Below, piece after piece: positions 35,833 to 47,170 of a stretch of DNA of 64,000 nucleotides. Source of the DNA: Batrachochytrium dendrobatidis JAM81. Its lineage: Eukaryota > Chytridiomycota > Chytridiomycetes > Rhizophydiales. The position numbers and the translations under genes were made by a program. The stretch covers positions 1,079,279 to 1,143,278 of the forward strand of contig NW_006281101.1 in NCBI RefSeq assembly GCF_000203795.2. The letters run 5' to 3'. Under the pieces are notes generated by a model that was not told the DNA's origin, made no database searches, and was given only the letters and a program-made list of their open reading frames with translations. Within the stretch, counting starts at the first letter, position 1. Each line of letters opens with the position of its first letter.

Positions 35833-38800
35833 ATGAACACAGAAAACAATGGCGACGCTACCGATAAACTCACTGCCAATGACGACCATTCTGTGCAAGA
35901 TATGGATGGTGTAAATGAGCCTAACGTTGACTATTCAGACCAGAGTTTGTTAATTGAATCCAACTTAGATAAGCCACGACGCCCAGTAGCAACTGGTATA
36001 GATGCACTTTTTTCGCGAGTTGAATGTGACAACAATCAAGACTATTCACAGAAACAAAATGAAGCCAATGCTGCTGCCTTGCGCACTCAACAATCACGCC
36101 TGACTGCCGATAGCATTGCTGCTGGTGCAAGTGCTGGTATCGAGGAAAAGGGTCGGCTTGCACCTTCGCTGTTTGAAAAGAAAAAGAGCGCTAATGCAAA
36201 CAACACTGTTCATAATACTTCTTCACGCAAACGTAGATTTGATGCCTTCAATAAACACGCCAAAGGCAAATTACTAGGAAAAAGTGACAATGCGAGTGAT
36301 GAAGATGGTGCATCCGCCTCCATTAGTAACGACAATCTTGCATCTTTAACAAATCATACTAACCAAGGCGATACTGTGGTACACATTGACGCTCCACCTG
36401 ATCCTGAAACCCAAATGCTAAATGACCGTTTTGCTCTGCTGGATCTGACAAAAATGGTACTGTTTGATTTCTGTTACTTTTTAAAACTGTGCCAAAAGCT
36501 AATGATTTGAAAATACTGCTTTGCGTGCTATTATTCAGAACGACCATTTGCTGAGTTTTGAACAGTTGCTGAGTAAATACAAAACAAAGGCAAATGCAAA
36601 AAATCCCCGTGCATCAGAAGGGCTAACCAATGAAGACGCAGCACTACGAATCAACGATCTAGGTGCCAATAAGTCTACTTCACCAAAACGAGTCCCACTG
36701 CACGTCAAATTTATGGAGTGCTTGACCAGTTTATTCAACATTCTACTATTCTTTTCTGGTGCTGTTTATCTTGTTTTATATGCTATCAATCCAACAAATA
36801 ATTTTGAAAGTGTATGTGTAAACGACTGGCATCTGCATGCAAGACCATTATAGCAATTTTGTGTATAGATTGGAAAATTTGCTGATATTGGGCTTGATGT
36901 TTGAAATTATATGGTGCGTTTATAACACTAGGTTTGGATCGGCTGCACGCTCATTGCAGTAGCATTCATTTATGCCGGAATCGAGTTTTATGAATTACAA
37001 AAAATCTCTGCTATTTTGGAATCTTTCAAGGTATGTCGCAACCTCTTTTAGAGTGATACGGCATTATTTTAGCTTTACTTTTAATATATTGACATCAGAT
37101 AGAATACTCATCATTAACTCGTGTTGATTTGGATCTCAGCTCATGATCCCTGCTCAAACATGTGTTATTCGATCCAGCAAAAGAATCATGATTGAATCAA
37201 CACTTCTTGTACCAGGCGACATCATTATTCTACAAAGTGGTGATAAAGTACCTGCTGATGCAATTCTATTTTATTCTACCGATATGCAAGTTGATATATC
37301 AAGTCTCACGGGAGAAAGTGAGCCACTTTCCCGTACTCCCAAGCTTGAAGGATGTCCTGAAGGCACAGATCCACTCGATGCTCCTCAAATTTTATTTAGT
37401 ACAGATCTAATCGTATCTGGTATGTAAAACTACTGAAAATCATATTTTGGCTCTGATACTGCTTTATGCACCAATTTGATGCAATTTTCTGAAATATTCT
37501 CTGCTGTAGAAAAGTATAATATTAAATTCGTGTTTTAACCAACAACTGTGTCTGTAGGCGAAGGATATGCGCTTGTTGTTCAGACTGGAAAACACTCCAT
37601 TATTGGAAAAATTAGTAGACTTACACAGCTTGATAAACCAAGAAAATCGCCGCTATCCATTGAAATTAGGCGATTTTGTAAAACCATTTCAATCCTTGCT
37701 GGAATTACTGCAGTACTCTTTTTTTTCGTAGCACTCCTTCGTGGCAGAAATTTCACTTATGCTGCGACATTCAGTATTGGTATCCTGTTGGCATGGGTTC
37801 CACAAGGACTTCCACTTACCGTTACAATGGTTCTTGCAATTTCTGGAAGACGGATGGCTGATCAAAAGGTTCTTGTCAAAGACCTGCACGGAGTAGAGAC
37901 ACTGGGTGGGATTACCATGCTGGCAACTGACAAAACTGGCACGCTCACAAAGAATGAAATGACTGTGATGGATATGTGGACAAATGGGACGCTTTTTTAT
38001 GCTGGTCCCGGCGGTGCAAAAAATGCACCTAAAGGAAGTCGTGTCATGCGTCTTGATGAAAGTGGTGTAGCTCAGATTCTTCATGTATGCGTGACCTGCA
38101 GTCGGTATGTTCCATGTTGATCACTCATACTTTCTACATGTCACTTTAGTTCAGAGTGTGTGCTCATATAGTTTTCAACCACTTTATTGACGAACATCGC
38201 ATATATAGAGCACGGTTTGAAAACCAAGAGGGAAAAGTTGCAGATCGAACCATTATTGGCGACGCAACAGAAACCGGTCTTCTTCGATTTGCTGGTGAAA
38301 AGCTTGCTAATATTGACAAGGTAGGAGAATGCACACGAAAATCAAGGCTTAGTATTCATAAAACTGTATGTTGGATATTTAAATAAACTAACTAGAATTA
38401 AAAAATGCTACACAACGTATTATAGTTGCCAGAAATATATCCCAAAATGCTCGAGATCCCATTCACATCAGAAACCAAAACATACATTTCAATTCATCGA
38501 AAATCGCATTCACATGGTGGGTTGACACTACATATGAAAGGAGCACCAGAGCTAGTATGGGAAGCGTGCACGACAATTTGGGCAGACGGAAAGGCACAGA
38601 AAATTGACGAAGTTTGGCGTCTTAAATATGCTGCAGCAATGGAGACTTTGACTCGAAAAGGAAGTAGAGTATTGGGAATTGCCATGTTGCAATTGCATGG
38701 AGACAAGTATCCAGATAACTGGAAATTCAGTGTCGAGAAAAAAAACTATCCTACGGTAAGCCTATTTACTCCCAAATATTGCTTTTGCGAATGGAAACTG

Positions 38801-40939
38801 AATGCATGGTTGCTGATTTGGCGTTTTGGCGTTTTAATAGACGGAGCTCACTTTTCTTGGTTTAATTGGTATGGAGGATCCACCAAAAGATGGTGTGGCC
38901 GAAGCAATTGCTACCATGCGAACTGCTGGGATAAAAGTAGTCATGATTACTGGTGATAATCCAAAAACAGCCGAGGTACATATCCAAAATACATCATGGC
39001 TACCGTGCCAGTTTTTATTTTGATACGTCCTACTAATTTAGTCTATTTCTCAATATCACTAGGCAATTTCTCGTAAAATCAATCTTGTTACCATGTCTAC
39101 ACTCCAAAAAATTAATGGACCTGAAAATTTACCAATTAAAAGTCCGTCAGGCAAAGAAGCCATTATTGTGTCTGGCCGAATGATTCGACATCTAGGTGAC
39201 GATGATTGGTTAAATATCATGAGCTATGATGAAATCATTTTTGCACGGACTCTTCCATCGGATAAGTTGGATATAGTTAAACGTGCGCAATCCATTGGTC
39301 ACATTGTAGCAGTGACAGGAGATGGCGTCAATGATAGTGCTGCTTTGAAAAAGGCAGACCTTGGAATTGCCATGAACAAAACAGGCTGCGACATTAGCAA
39401 AGAAAGTGCCAAAATGATTCTTTTGGATGATAATTTTGCAAGCACCGTGCGTGGTATTCAAGAAGGTCGCCTCATCTTCATTAATCTAAAAAAAGCCATT
39501 CGATACTCTCTTACACACATTTTGCCGGAAGTGATTCCTTATCTTTTATACGTAGTTGTTCCAATTCCGCTGGCTTTGACACCTCCACAGATTCTTGCCG
39601 TGGATCTTGGGTTTGAACTTATGATGACCATGTCTTTTGCGTGGGAGCCGGCGGAAGATATATCTCAGCTTATGTCAATGCCGCCACGATGTCCTGTAAC
39701 CACACAATCGGCCTTTGCAATGCACAATATTATGAAGCGTCGTCAAGATATATATACGTCTAGTAGTTTTAACATCAATTCATCAGTCAGCAAAAGTAAC
39801 CTTTATCAATCCAGTATTAATATGGTTAGTATGGATCAGCAGATTAAAAAGAAAAAAACAAATCGCATTGGTGACACGGAAGAAACTGAGCAATACAATG
39901 ATGCGATGGATTCAACCATGCTACTCAACGAAATTGGCGTTATGGGAGATGCAGATCCAAACCTCGAGATGCAAATCAAAGTATTAAATAAGCGTCTCAA
40001 AAACCGATATGGAAAATATCTACAAGAAACAAAAAGCATTTTCACAAGTATCGAGTACTGGAGAGCTCAATACGAGGACTGGCGCGAATTGACTGCGGCT
40101 CGCAAGCACAATGATCGACTTGTTGATAGCGAAGTGCTCATGTACTCGTATTTAGAGGCTGGACTGATTGAGTTTGCCGGTGCATTAACAACTTACTTTG
40201 CTGTGTTTTGGTTTTCGTTTGGTGTAAGCTCGGCCGATGCACGTCAAGGTCAGATTTACGGAAATCGTCAATGGAAACCTCACAGTCCATCACTAATTCT
40301 TGAAAGTGGAGTAGAATTTGTAAGTACCAATCATTTTAATACAGAATTTAGCACATGCAACTAATTCAGTCTGTATTTTACTGTACTTGGCTAAATTGTA
40401 TATAATCGTCACTGATGCGTGCTTAGTTTGGACCAGAGCAATTCGAGGCACTCAAGCAAGTGCAAAGTGTTTATTACTTGTCGATATTTATCATTCAAAT
40501 CTGGAATTTGTTTGCATGCAAATCACGTTACACACTTCCTTTCCGCAGAAATGTGTTTTCGTAAGTGTTTAAATGTACCAAGGTATTCTATCATCTCCAA
40601 TAATATATAATAATATTGGTCTATTTGGTTTTTATTATTAGAAACAAAAACACATGGTTTTCAATTTTAGCTGGTACTTTTTTTGCAGGGATTATTGTTT
40701 ATACTCCAATTACCAACGGTTAGTGATTACTACATTAAGCATGATGCCTTTAAAACGCCCAACTTGTATTATTAACCATATAATCTAATGTTTGATGAAC
40801 CTGTATTTAATATTTAGCTTTGTTTTTAACGTCCATGTATTTGGATCCAATATTTTTGCTTATCCCAATGTCATTTGGAGCATTCTTATATTTTTACGCA
40901 ACATTAAAGCTTATTTTAACTAAATATGGTAAGCTGTAA
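35833..40939 (+). CDS. P-type cation ATPase, Na,K-ATPase-like (type IIC)
   Basis: Twelve exons (35833-36456, 36539-36811, 36932-37030, 37140-37419, 37558-38104, 38155-38320, 38426-38755, 38841-38975, 39063-40319, 40427-40560, 40642-40718, 40818-40939) join to 1,347 residues. The pump motifs are intact: SLTGESEP (actuator), TDKTGTLTKNEMT with the phosphorylated Asp, HMKGAPE (nucleotide domain), MITGDNPKT and TGDGVNDSAALKKADLGIAM. Transmembrane helices and the segment LLDDNFASTVRGIQEGRLIF match Na,K/H,K-ATPase alpha subunits best. Differences: about 200 extra disordered N-terminal residues, helix M4 reading WVPQGLPLTV instead of PEGL, M6 reading DLGFELM, and a roughly 140-residue insertion between M6 and M7. 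The last frame ends KYGKL-stop; alternative splicing at 40929 to a terminal exon at 41049-41101 is also open. A beta subunit is not seen here. Confidence 0.88.
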
Positions 40940-41048
40940 ATCAATCTACATTTTACAATTTTAACACATACGATAATAATGTTGATGTCTAACCATACTT
41001 GTGCGACTAACATAAATGTTTAGTTTATTTTTCAAACATATTCTCTAG

Positions 41049-41101
41049 ATTCCATAAAATTCCAACTCTTCCGCAAAACTAAAGTGGCAATTCTCGCTTA
41101 G
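41049..41101 (+). other. Possible alternative last exon of the P-type ATPase
   Basis: A donor at 40929 (gtaagc) and an acceptor ending 41048 (ttctctag) would replace the short KYGKL ending with a basic tail, DSIKFQLFRKTKVAILA, before TAG. Animal Na,K-ATPases also end in a short basic/aromatic tail. Sequence alone does not decide which is used. Confidence 0.35.
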
Positions 41102-41326
41102 GTCATGCAAATATATCAATTTAAACCCACCAATTATTTAGTTTGATTATATAGAGCTTAAACTTGTCTATTTATACAACTGATTGCATATACTTTTTTG
41201 AAAAAACTACTGATATGTTTTTGGTAGATCTAAAAGGCTGATTGCCTTGTATACTGCTACTTTATGCATAATATATCAAATAATTCATTCAATATACATT
41301 TTGAATAGATCGAGTAAAAACAAAGT

Positions 41327-42957
41327 TTAGCAAAACAACTTCATGTAGCAATTTCCACAATACGGCTTTCCATTACGCTGCTTATATCCTTGACCGTCAA
41401 GATTAGTCTGACAAAATCCACACGTAAAATGCATAGGATGGTACTTTCGATCTCCAATCACCACACATCTCCCAATAATAGGCTTGGTACAAACATTACA
41501 GATATTCGATCCTTTTTGATAGTAATGAAACTCACAGAATGGTTTGCCACCATAATCGTAAAATCCTTCCGCACCAAGTACAATGTTGCACGATTCTTCC
41601 TAAACAAGATTAATTTAGACAAAACTGTGATTAGATGGTATTCATATTGGTATGGTCAACATTTAATATTGTCGCGAGTTGAATTCTAAAACTTACAGAA
41701 CATACGAAGCAATGTGTGTGCCATTGTCTTGTCAGTGCACTGATGATTTCACCAAGAATAGGCTCTTGGCATAATGCACATTTTTTGGCAAACAACATTA
41801 TAAAATCATCTTCGCAATATGCTTTGCCTTCATATTCCTGAAATGTATCATCTGCTTCAAAGTTTTTGCCGCAATGAGAACAAAAGAAATGTGCACGGTG
41901 AAACGTCTGGTTTAATGCCTCGATGATTCTGTTCTATCAGTTAAAATACGTTTATATCATTTGAATTATTTCTTTCGAGATAAAATATTGGTTTACATAA
42001 TAGAGTGTCATGATAGACGATTGCTTTTTAATGATTCAAGCAAAAATCCAATAACATCAAATGAGGAAATAAATCACTTACATCTTGAATGGGCTCTTTG
42101 CAATATGCACACTGAGGGCTAAATTTTTCATGATAGTGTTGTTTGCAAAACAGCTCATTGTCTCTTTCAAAGCATACAACCCCACGAAGATTTCGGCGGC
42201 AACTGGTCTCTGAGCATATAAAATGTTCAGCATGATAGTATTTTCCTTGAAGCATGACTCCTCCACGAATGATTGCAGATCCACAAGCAGAGCAAACCCT
42301 TTCTACTTTGTGTATATTTGAAGTAAGAAGTGGTGATCTGATTTCGGTATTTAGCGATACGTTGCTGGTTAGTAGCCCTGTAGACAATGTCGAATAAGAT
42401 GTTTCAGGCTGCGGGGTGTCTAGAAGAGATGAAGATAGAGTTCTTGAAGGACGAAACGAAGAAACGCGTTCAGATAATGGTGATTCTTTCAGTGAAGATG
42501 TAGAGTTGGTGGATGGAAACCTGCTGTGTTGTAGTACCGATGCAGTCATAGAAGTTGGCCGTCGTCCGTCATCATGATTTCGGATATGACTGTTAGAATC
42601 AGGCTCAGTTACAGGAACTATATTTGTATCTCCTACTTTTTGGCGCATCATTGCATGGGGTTGACGCCGTCCACCACTACTTACTCGACCTTGTTCAGTT
42701 TGAGAATTAACGCGGTCGGCACATTGGAGTTCATCACGTCCTGGAGGAAGTCGACTGTTGGTTTTATCTGAAAGATGAGCCCCAACTACAGAGGTTTTTG
42801 GTGACGCAGCATAATTGGGGTTGTCAAGGGGTGTTACACTTGTGCCCTGCAGATCAAGCAATAGTTTGTCTATTTATAGGTTAGGGCACTAGCATTTTCT
42901 GTAAGCAATCTTACTGGATTGCTTCCTGACCAAACTACACCTACCAAGTTCGTCCAT
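41327..42957 (-). CDS. PXL1: Paxillin-like focal-adhesion adaptor: one LD motif and four LIM domains
   Basis: Exons 42957-42945 (13 bases), 42869-42082, 41933-41697 and 41599-41327 join to 436 residues. The micro-exon and exon 2 together give MDELDKLLLDLQ at the very N-terminus, a textbook LD motif at the position of paxillin LD1. About 180 disordered Ser-rich residues follow. Four LIM zinc-binding domains then run to the stop, beginning CSACGSAIIRGGVML, CAYCKEPIQD, CALCQEPILG and CNVCTKPIIG; each has the expected Cys/His ladder. The last ends CGNCYMKLFC. Paxillins scaffold actin-linked adhesion and polarity signalling. The open frame suggests a start at a TTG (42861), but the spliced start with the LD motif is far more convincing. 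Confidence 0.88.
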
Positions 42958-43034
42958 TACAGATGTTAATGCTATCTGCTGAGATGGCTAAATTGGTCTC
43001 GAGATGTGGAAAAAGTTGGTTTGTTACGCTGGTG

Positions 43035-43374
43035 ATAAAGGGATAGGGATGGAGAATAAAACATTTATTTACATTTCAGCAATTCAATTTTGTCATATCT
43101 TGAAAACGCTCGGACAACATCAAGCAGACTATTGCGGCATTTTGGAAACAAGAGTTTTTTGGTTTGTAAAATTGTACGATTGTTTTAGGCTAATGTACAG
43201 ACTATAGCAGAAACGTCAGAGTCGTGTCAGAAGATTGACACCAAAATGAGCAAACAGCTGTCATCAGACCAAATGAAAACGCAAAAAGGATTTGATTGTT
43301 GTTTATTTCAAAGTAAATAGAGAAAGTCATTCGAGGATAATACAGAAGTGTTTCATTTTGCGTAAATGCAACTG
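43035..43374. mobile_element. Inverted-repeat element, second internal type
   Basis: The right end at 43347-43374 (gtgtttcattttgcgtaaat, then gcaactg) matches the family terminal repeat. The interior carries gcattttggaaacaagagtt and ttggtttgtaaaattgtacg, the second-type core. The left end resembles the start of the copy at 25601. The 67-codon frame at 43004-43207 lies within this repeat. Confidence 0.5.
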
Positions 43375-43471
43375 TAAATCAAGCATTTCTTGCTGTCTGT
43401 GTCAAACTCATAGGGGCAGACGCATGGCTTTTGTCAACCTGACAAGTAACAAATTCGGGCACAGCTTGATG

Positions 43472-43666
43472 TTATTTGACGGATGCAGCATTGGATGACT
43501 TTACAGAATCGATTAGTTGCTTAAGATGGTCGTCTGGGGATCGCTGAATCCATCTGGCAACATTCGGGCCAATGTTTGGAGTAGGGGGCTGGGCAGTTCT
43601 GTGAAGATGATGCCGAGGACGATTGATACCTGAAATAAACGATTTTGAAAAGCCCACACGAACCAT
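43472..43666 (-). CDS. Possible small basic protein, 64 residues
   Basis: An intact ATG-to-stop frame reads MVRVGFSKSFISGINRPRHH and ends with a hydrophilic helix, RSPDDHLKQLIDSVKSS. The N-terminus is basic and free of acidic residues, as in some small mitochondrial proteins. A TTTCAG|GT sequence inside it could be an acceptor, so it might instead be the last exon of a longer gene. I do not recognise the family, and chance cannot be excluded at this length. Confidence 0.35.
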   Translation of the reverse strand: MVRVGFSKSFISGINRPRHHLHRTAQPPTPNIGPNVARWIQRSPDDHLKQLIDSVKSSNAASVK

Positions 43667-43805
43667 ATGTTTATTTGAAGGATAGTAAAGAAAAGAATGG
43701 GAAAACTAGCGAGATGAAAAGTTTATTTTAATCAACGCGATTGTAGACTATTCAATCTTCAAATTAATGGTAAATATTTAAGCTGGAGAATAGTATCAAT
43801 AAAAG

Positions 43806-45149
43806 TTACGGTGGAGTCCAGATAAGTGAATGCCCAGCACCAGCACCGACAACACAGTTTTCATCTAAAGTAGATATGCCATTTAAAACAGTAGGAACAA
43901 GAATATCAAGTGTATTGCCAATTCCACAATTCCCATGCTCATTCCAGCCCCATGATATACACTGCATTCTCGCTGGATTCTCATTAGATTTTTCGGCCGT
44001 ATGATGGTCAAAGGCAATCGCAATAATATGCTCTGAACCTGCTGCTATAGCACACTGAACCAATCCAGTTTTAGAATGCTTTGTCTTGATAATCAACGGC
44101 TGATATAGTCCTTTGGAATCTAGACGAACAATCATTTGTGGATACCAGTAAAGCAGACATGGAGTGGTTGAACAAAACAGGTTTAGATCCATAGCATTTA
44201 CTTGGTTTGGCATCGATGATGGGTTTTTGGAGACTGCCAATTGGCCATGATCGTTGCGACCCCATATAAAAACATGGCCAGACTCGCAAACAACTCCACT
44301 AGTAGACCATCCAGCAAATACTGCAATGAATTGCTCTTGGGGTATGGTAGTTTGGATGGTAATAGGGACATGGATAAAGGGATCTGGGTTGCCTTGAGTG
44401 TGTGGGACAGATATAGGCGATGCAGCCAACTGGCCATGCTTGTTTTGTCCAAAGGTATAGATGGCTAACTCAGCATTTAAACCAGAGACCAGAGCAATGG
44501 AATGATTTTGTCCGCAAGCTACATCCAGTACTCTTGCCGAGTTTTGAAGTTTGAGTAATCGAGGCTGAACAATGAGATGCTTTTTAGACGCTAGAGAGTC
44601 CGAATCGATTAAATTCAACAGCTGTCCGTATCTGTTGGAGCCACATCCCCATAAGGACCCATCATGGCCAAGAAAAAGTGTATGTCGCAACCCACATGCA
44701 GTTTTCTTGATAGATGGTAGTTGGGGATGGATGGCAGAGAGGTTGATGAATCCGTTGCATGTATCAGTTTGTTTTACAGATAAAGAAAGCCCCGCTTGAC
44801 CATATAGATTGCATCCAGCAACCCAAACAGCACCACGAAGCGATACAGCAAAGGAGACTTGCCAACCACATGCAATATAGACGATTGGGTCGTTGTGAGC
44901 AGTGTGGATATGAACAGGTATAAAAGTAGCGATGGTAGATATACTTGTATCTGATATTCCAAGTTGTCCATGTGCATTATCACCACAAACAAAAACTTGG
45001 CCTAACGAGTCCAACAGAATAGAATGGTTTGCACCACCAGCTAGTTGCTGGCAACTGCCTGGATGTGATGTCAAAGTAGGTGTTGATGCATCATTTAGTG
45101 ATCCAGTTCCTAGCTGTCCAGCAGCATTGGATCCAGCGGTATAAAGCAT
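43806..45149 (-). CDS. RCC1-repeat (beta-propeller) protein, Ats1-like
   Basis: One uninterrupted frame of 447 residues from ATG at 45149. RCC1-type repeats run the full length, with the hallmark G-x-N-x-x-G-Q-L-G: GSNAAGQLGTGS, GDNAHGQLGIS, GCNLYGQAGLS, GSNRYGQLLN, GQNKHGQLAAS, GRNDHGQLAVS and GWNEHGNCGIGN. These form a seven-bladed propeller, with no other domain. Such proteins act as exchange factors, tubulin- or ribosome-linked adaptors (yeast Ats1) or ubiquitin-ligase parts; the sequence does not settle which. It is divergent from the first CAP gene. Confidence 0.85.
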   Translation of the reverse strand: MLYTAGSNAAGQLGTGSLNDASTPTLTSHPGSCQQLAGGANHSILLDSLGQVFVCGDNAHGQLGISDTSISTIATFIPVHIHTAHNDPIVYIACGWQVSFAVSLRGAVWVAGCNLYGQAGLSLSVKQTDTCNGFINLSAIHPQLPSIKKTACGLRHTLFLGHDGSLWGCGSNRYGQLLNLIDSDSLASKKHLIVQPRLLKLQNSARVLDVACGQNHSIALVSGLNAELAIYTFGQNKHGQLAASPISVPHTQGNPDPFIHVPITIQTTIPQEQFIAVFAGWSTSGVVCESGHVFIWGRNDHGQLAVSKNPSSMPNQVNAMDLNLFCSTTPCLLYWYPQMIVRLDSKGLYQPLIIKTKHSKTGLVQCAIAAGSEHIIAIAFDHHTAEKSNENPARMQCISWGWNEHGNCGIGNTLDILVPTVLNGISTLDENCVVGAGAGHSLIWTPP

Positions 45150-45463
45150 CCAATTAAGTTTGGCAGTGTAGGGATTGGTATGTAGTTGCGTGATGGTTCC
45201 AGTCTGGCATCAGTGAATCTTGTAATAGGCACTGCAGAGCAAAATAGCATTCCGAGTGCCTGTTGGTGTCAATCCAATATTTTCAGCCACCACCCAAACT
45301 GATGGCTTGCGCGTGGCAAATGACGCTTGACCCGCCGTCGAGTCTACCCGTACATTACCCTACTTGATGCTCTTAGTTTTCTTACCCATATTATTGTTTC
45401 TAAAGCGATTGCAAGTAGTGTCTACTTTTAAATCAGTTTCGTTGGCAGTTCGTTAATAGGATC
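45150..45463. other. Shared promoter region of the RCC1-repeat gene and CAP1
   Basis: 314 bases between two divergent start codons. No repeat element or further gene is seen. Confidence 0.45.
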
Positions 45464-46208
45464 ATGGTTGCAGTGTTGTTTATATTCCAATATATTGTGT
45501 TGGCTGTGTTTATCTCGACTACTCCTCAAGTATTGGCTCAAGAAAGTTCTGATACCGTATCGTCAGCACACCAGCATGTCCAACCTAATCTCAACAGTGT
45601 TGCTATGGATATACTTTTTCAGAAGCGAGACAATGATCCCTCGCAGCGAAATGGATGCAGGAGAGCGTTTCAGCCATCGCCGTCGTCTGCTGCATCCAAT
45701 ACTCCTTCCAGAACCAACTCTCCTTCTCCACCTGCTCCAAAACCACCACCTTCTAACGCAGCAGACTTTTCTCGGCGATGTCTCGATCGCATGAACTATT
45801 ATCGACGTTTGCACAAACGTCCCGACCTAATTATGACTGACACGCTCATCGCCAGTGCTCAAGACTGGGCTAGTAATTGTGAATGGAGACACAACTTTGG
45901 TGGTCAAAATCTCTATTCTGGCAAAGATCCCAGTTGTATTGGTGCCGTGGATATGTGGTATGATGAGATCAAGCTGCTGAGAACCAATCCCGTCTACGTT
46001 TCAAGCGTCTTCACATTTGCCGGCCATTTTACTCAAATAGTATCCCCCAATTCTATCTACGCTGGCTGTGCAGTTGGATGCAAGACTGTTTGCAACTTTT
46101 CGTAAGTTCATCAATTCTGAACCATGTATTGAATTTATTTACTAACACCATTGCTTTCGTATCAATAGTCCTCCTGGAAATATAGTTGGATCATGGATGT
46201 CATACTAA
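45464..46208 (+). CDS. CAP1: secreted CAP/SCP (PR-1-like) protein, divergent member
   Basis: Exons 45464-46101 and 46169-46208 join to 225 residues. It has a signal peptide (MVAVLFIFQYIVLAVFI...) and a Lys-Arg site (FQKRDNDPS) before a Pro/Ser-rich stalk. The CAP domain contains CLDRMNYYRRLHKRPDL, the first active-site-like His in CEWRHNFGGQNLYSG and the second in GHFTQIVSPNS. The spliced end SPPGNIVGSW is the conserved C-terminal CAP motif. It is the only member of the cluster with an intron and the most diverged: the GEN(L) motif is GQN and the conserved WP after TQ(L/I) is lost. It is probably extracellular; CAP proteins of fungi bind sterols or lipids. Confidence 0.82.
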
Positions 46209-46375
46209 TTCATGTATATCCTAGTTGACCTCATCTATATATCTTGACTCGGCACGATTATCTTGTTCACTTTTAATTTGCAACATATCAATGCTCTTTT
46301 AATAGTTGTAATGGGAATGAAGAAATAAAATAAAATGAGATTGTCAACCCACACTCATATTTTGGAAACACTGAC

Positions 46376-46600
46376 ATTGAGCAGACTATGGCAGTATTTT
46401 AGAAACAAGAGCCTTTGGTTTGTAAAACTGCACAACTGTTTATGTTAATATACAGACTATAGATGCAACACCAACGTTTTGGTTGCAACAAGATCAAACG
46501 TGCGACGTTGTGTATTGAATCGAGTAAACTGCGATCGTTCGGCAAACTGACCGTGTTGACAATCAGATTATCGCCACGGTACAAGAAACACAAGCGGTAT
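46376..46600. repeat. Dispersed repeat, second type
   Basis: It contains gcagtattttagaaacaaga and tttggtttgtaaaactgcac near 46391-46430, and cagattatcgccacggtaca near 46561, shared with 30430-30745 and partly with 43116-43210. No clear ends were found. Confidence 0.5.
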
Positions 46601-46799
46601 ATACTCCTGCCATTCAGATCAACATACAATCCACCAACATTTGCACAGCATCACCAAGATAGTACACTTTGGGACTAAGCAAACCAATCCAGGTGAGTTG
46701 ACAGTATTTCCATTTGTGTGTCCATAAATTCCACATTCCCAACACCTGTTCAATCTTTGACTGTCCTTTTCTACAACCAAACAGTCAAAGTACGCCTGG

Positions 46800-47170
46800 T
46801 TAATCGTCATAGAAACAACAGTTTATTCGAGATGTGCAATCTGGTTTTCGAACTAGATGCAAATGCATACAAGGTTTCAAGATACACATAGGTTTGTACA
46901 GAATATTACTGATAGCAATTGGACTCAATATTTGGACTATAATGGACAAGTTGGTTTTCAGACTTGGTGGCTGCATAACATATGGCTATAACAAACAGGC
47001 AGGGAACGATAGTATTGAATTAAAACCATGGTCTGATGATGTGTTTAAAATGTACAAGTCAATTTTTAATAGGAAAGCATAACGAATATTCAACCAATGT
47101 CTATTCCAAAGCAAAATGGACAGTCGCTGAAAATGAATACAAGTGTTTCATTTCACATGAATGTAGATTG
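46800..47170. mobile_element. Decayed inverted-repeat element (first type)
   Basis: The right end near 47141-47168 reads agtgtttcatttcacatgaa, and internal bases (cgtcatagaaacaacagttt at 46808; ctattccaaagcaaaatgga at 47101) match copies at 32059 and 63077. The left end is missing. Confidence 0.5.

Noticed and set aside
42859..42861. Paxillin start at this TTG
   Set aside because: Splicing to the 13-base exon at 42945-42957 gives an ATG and a complete LD motif, which the TTG start would truncate.
43004..43207. 67-codon plus-strand frame
   Set aside because: It lies in the second-type repeat, whose copies elsewhere are interrupted by stops.
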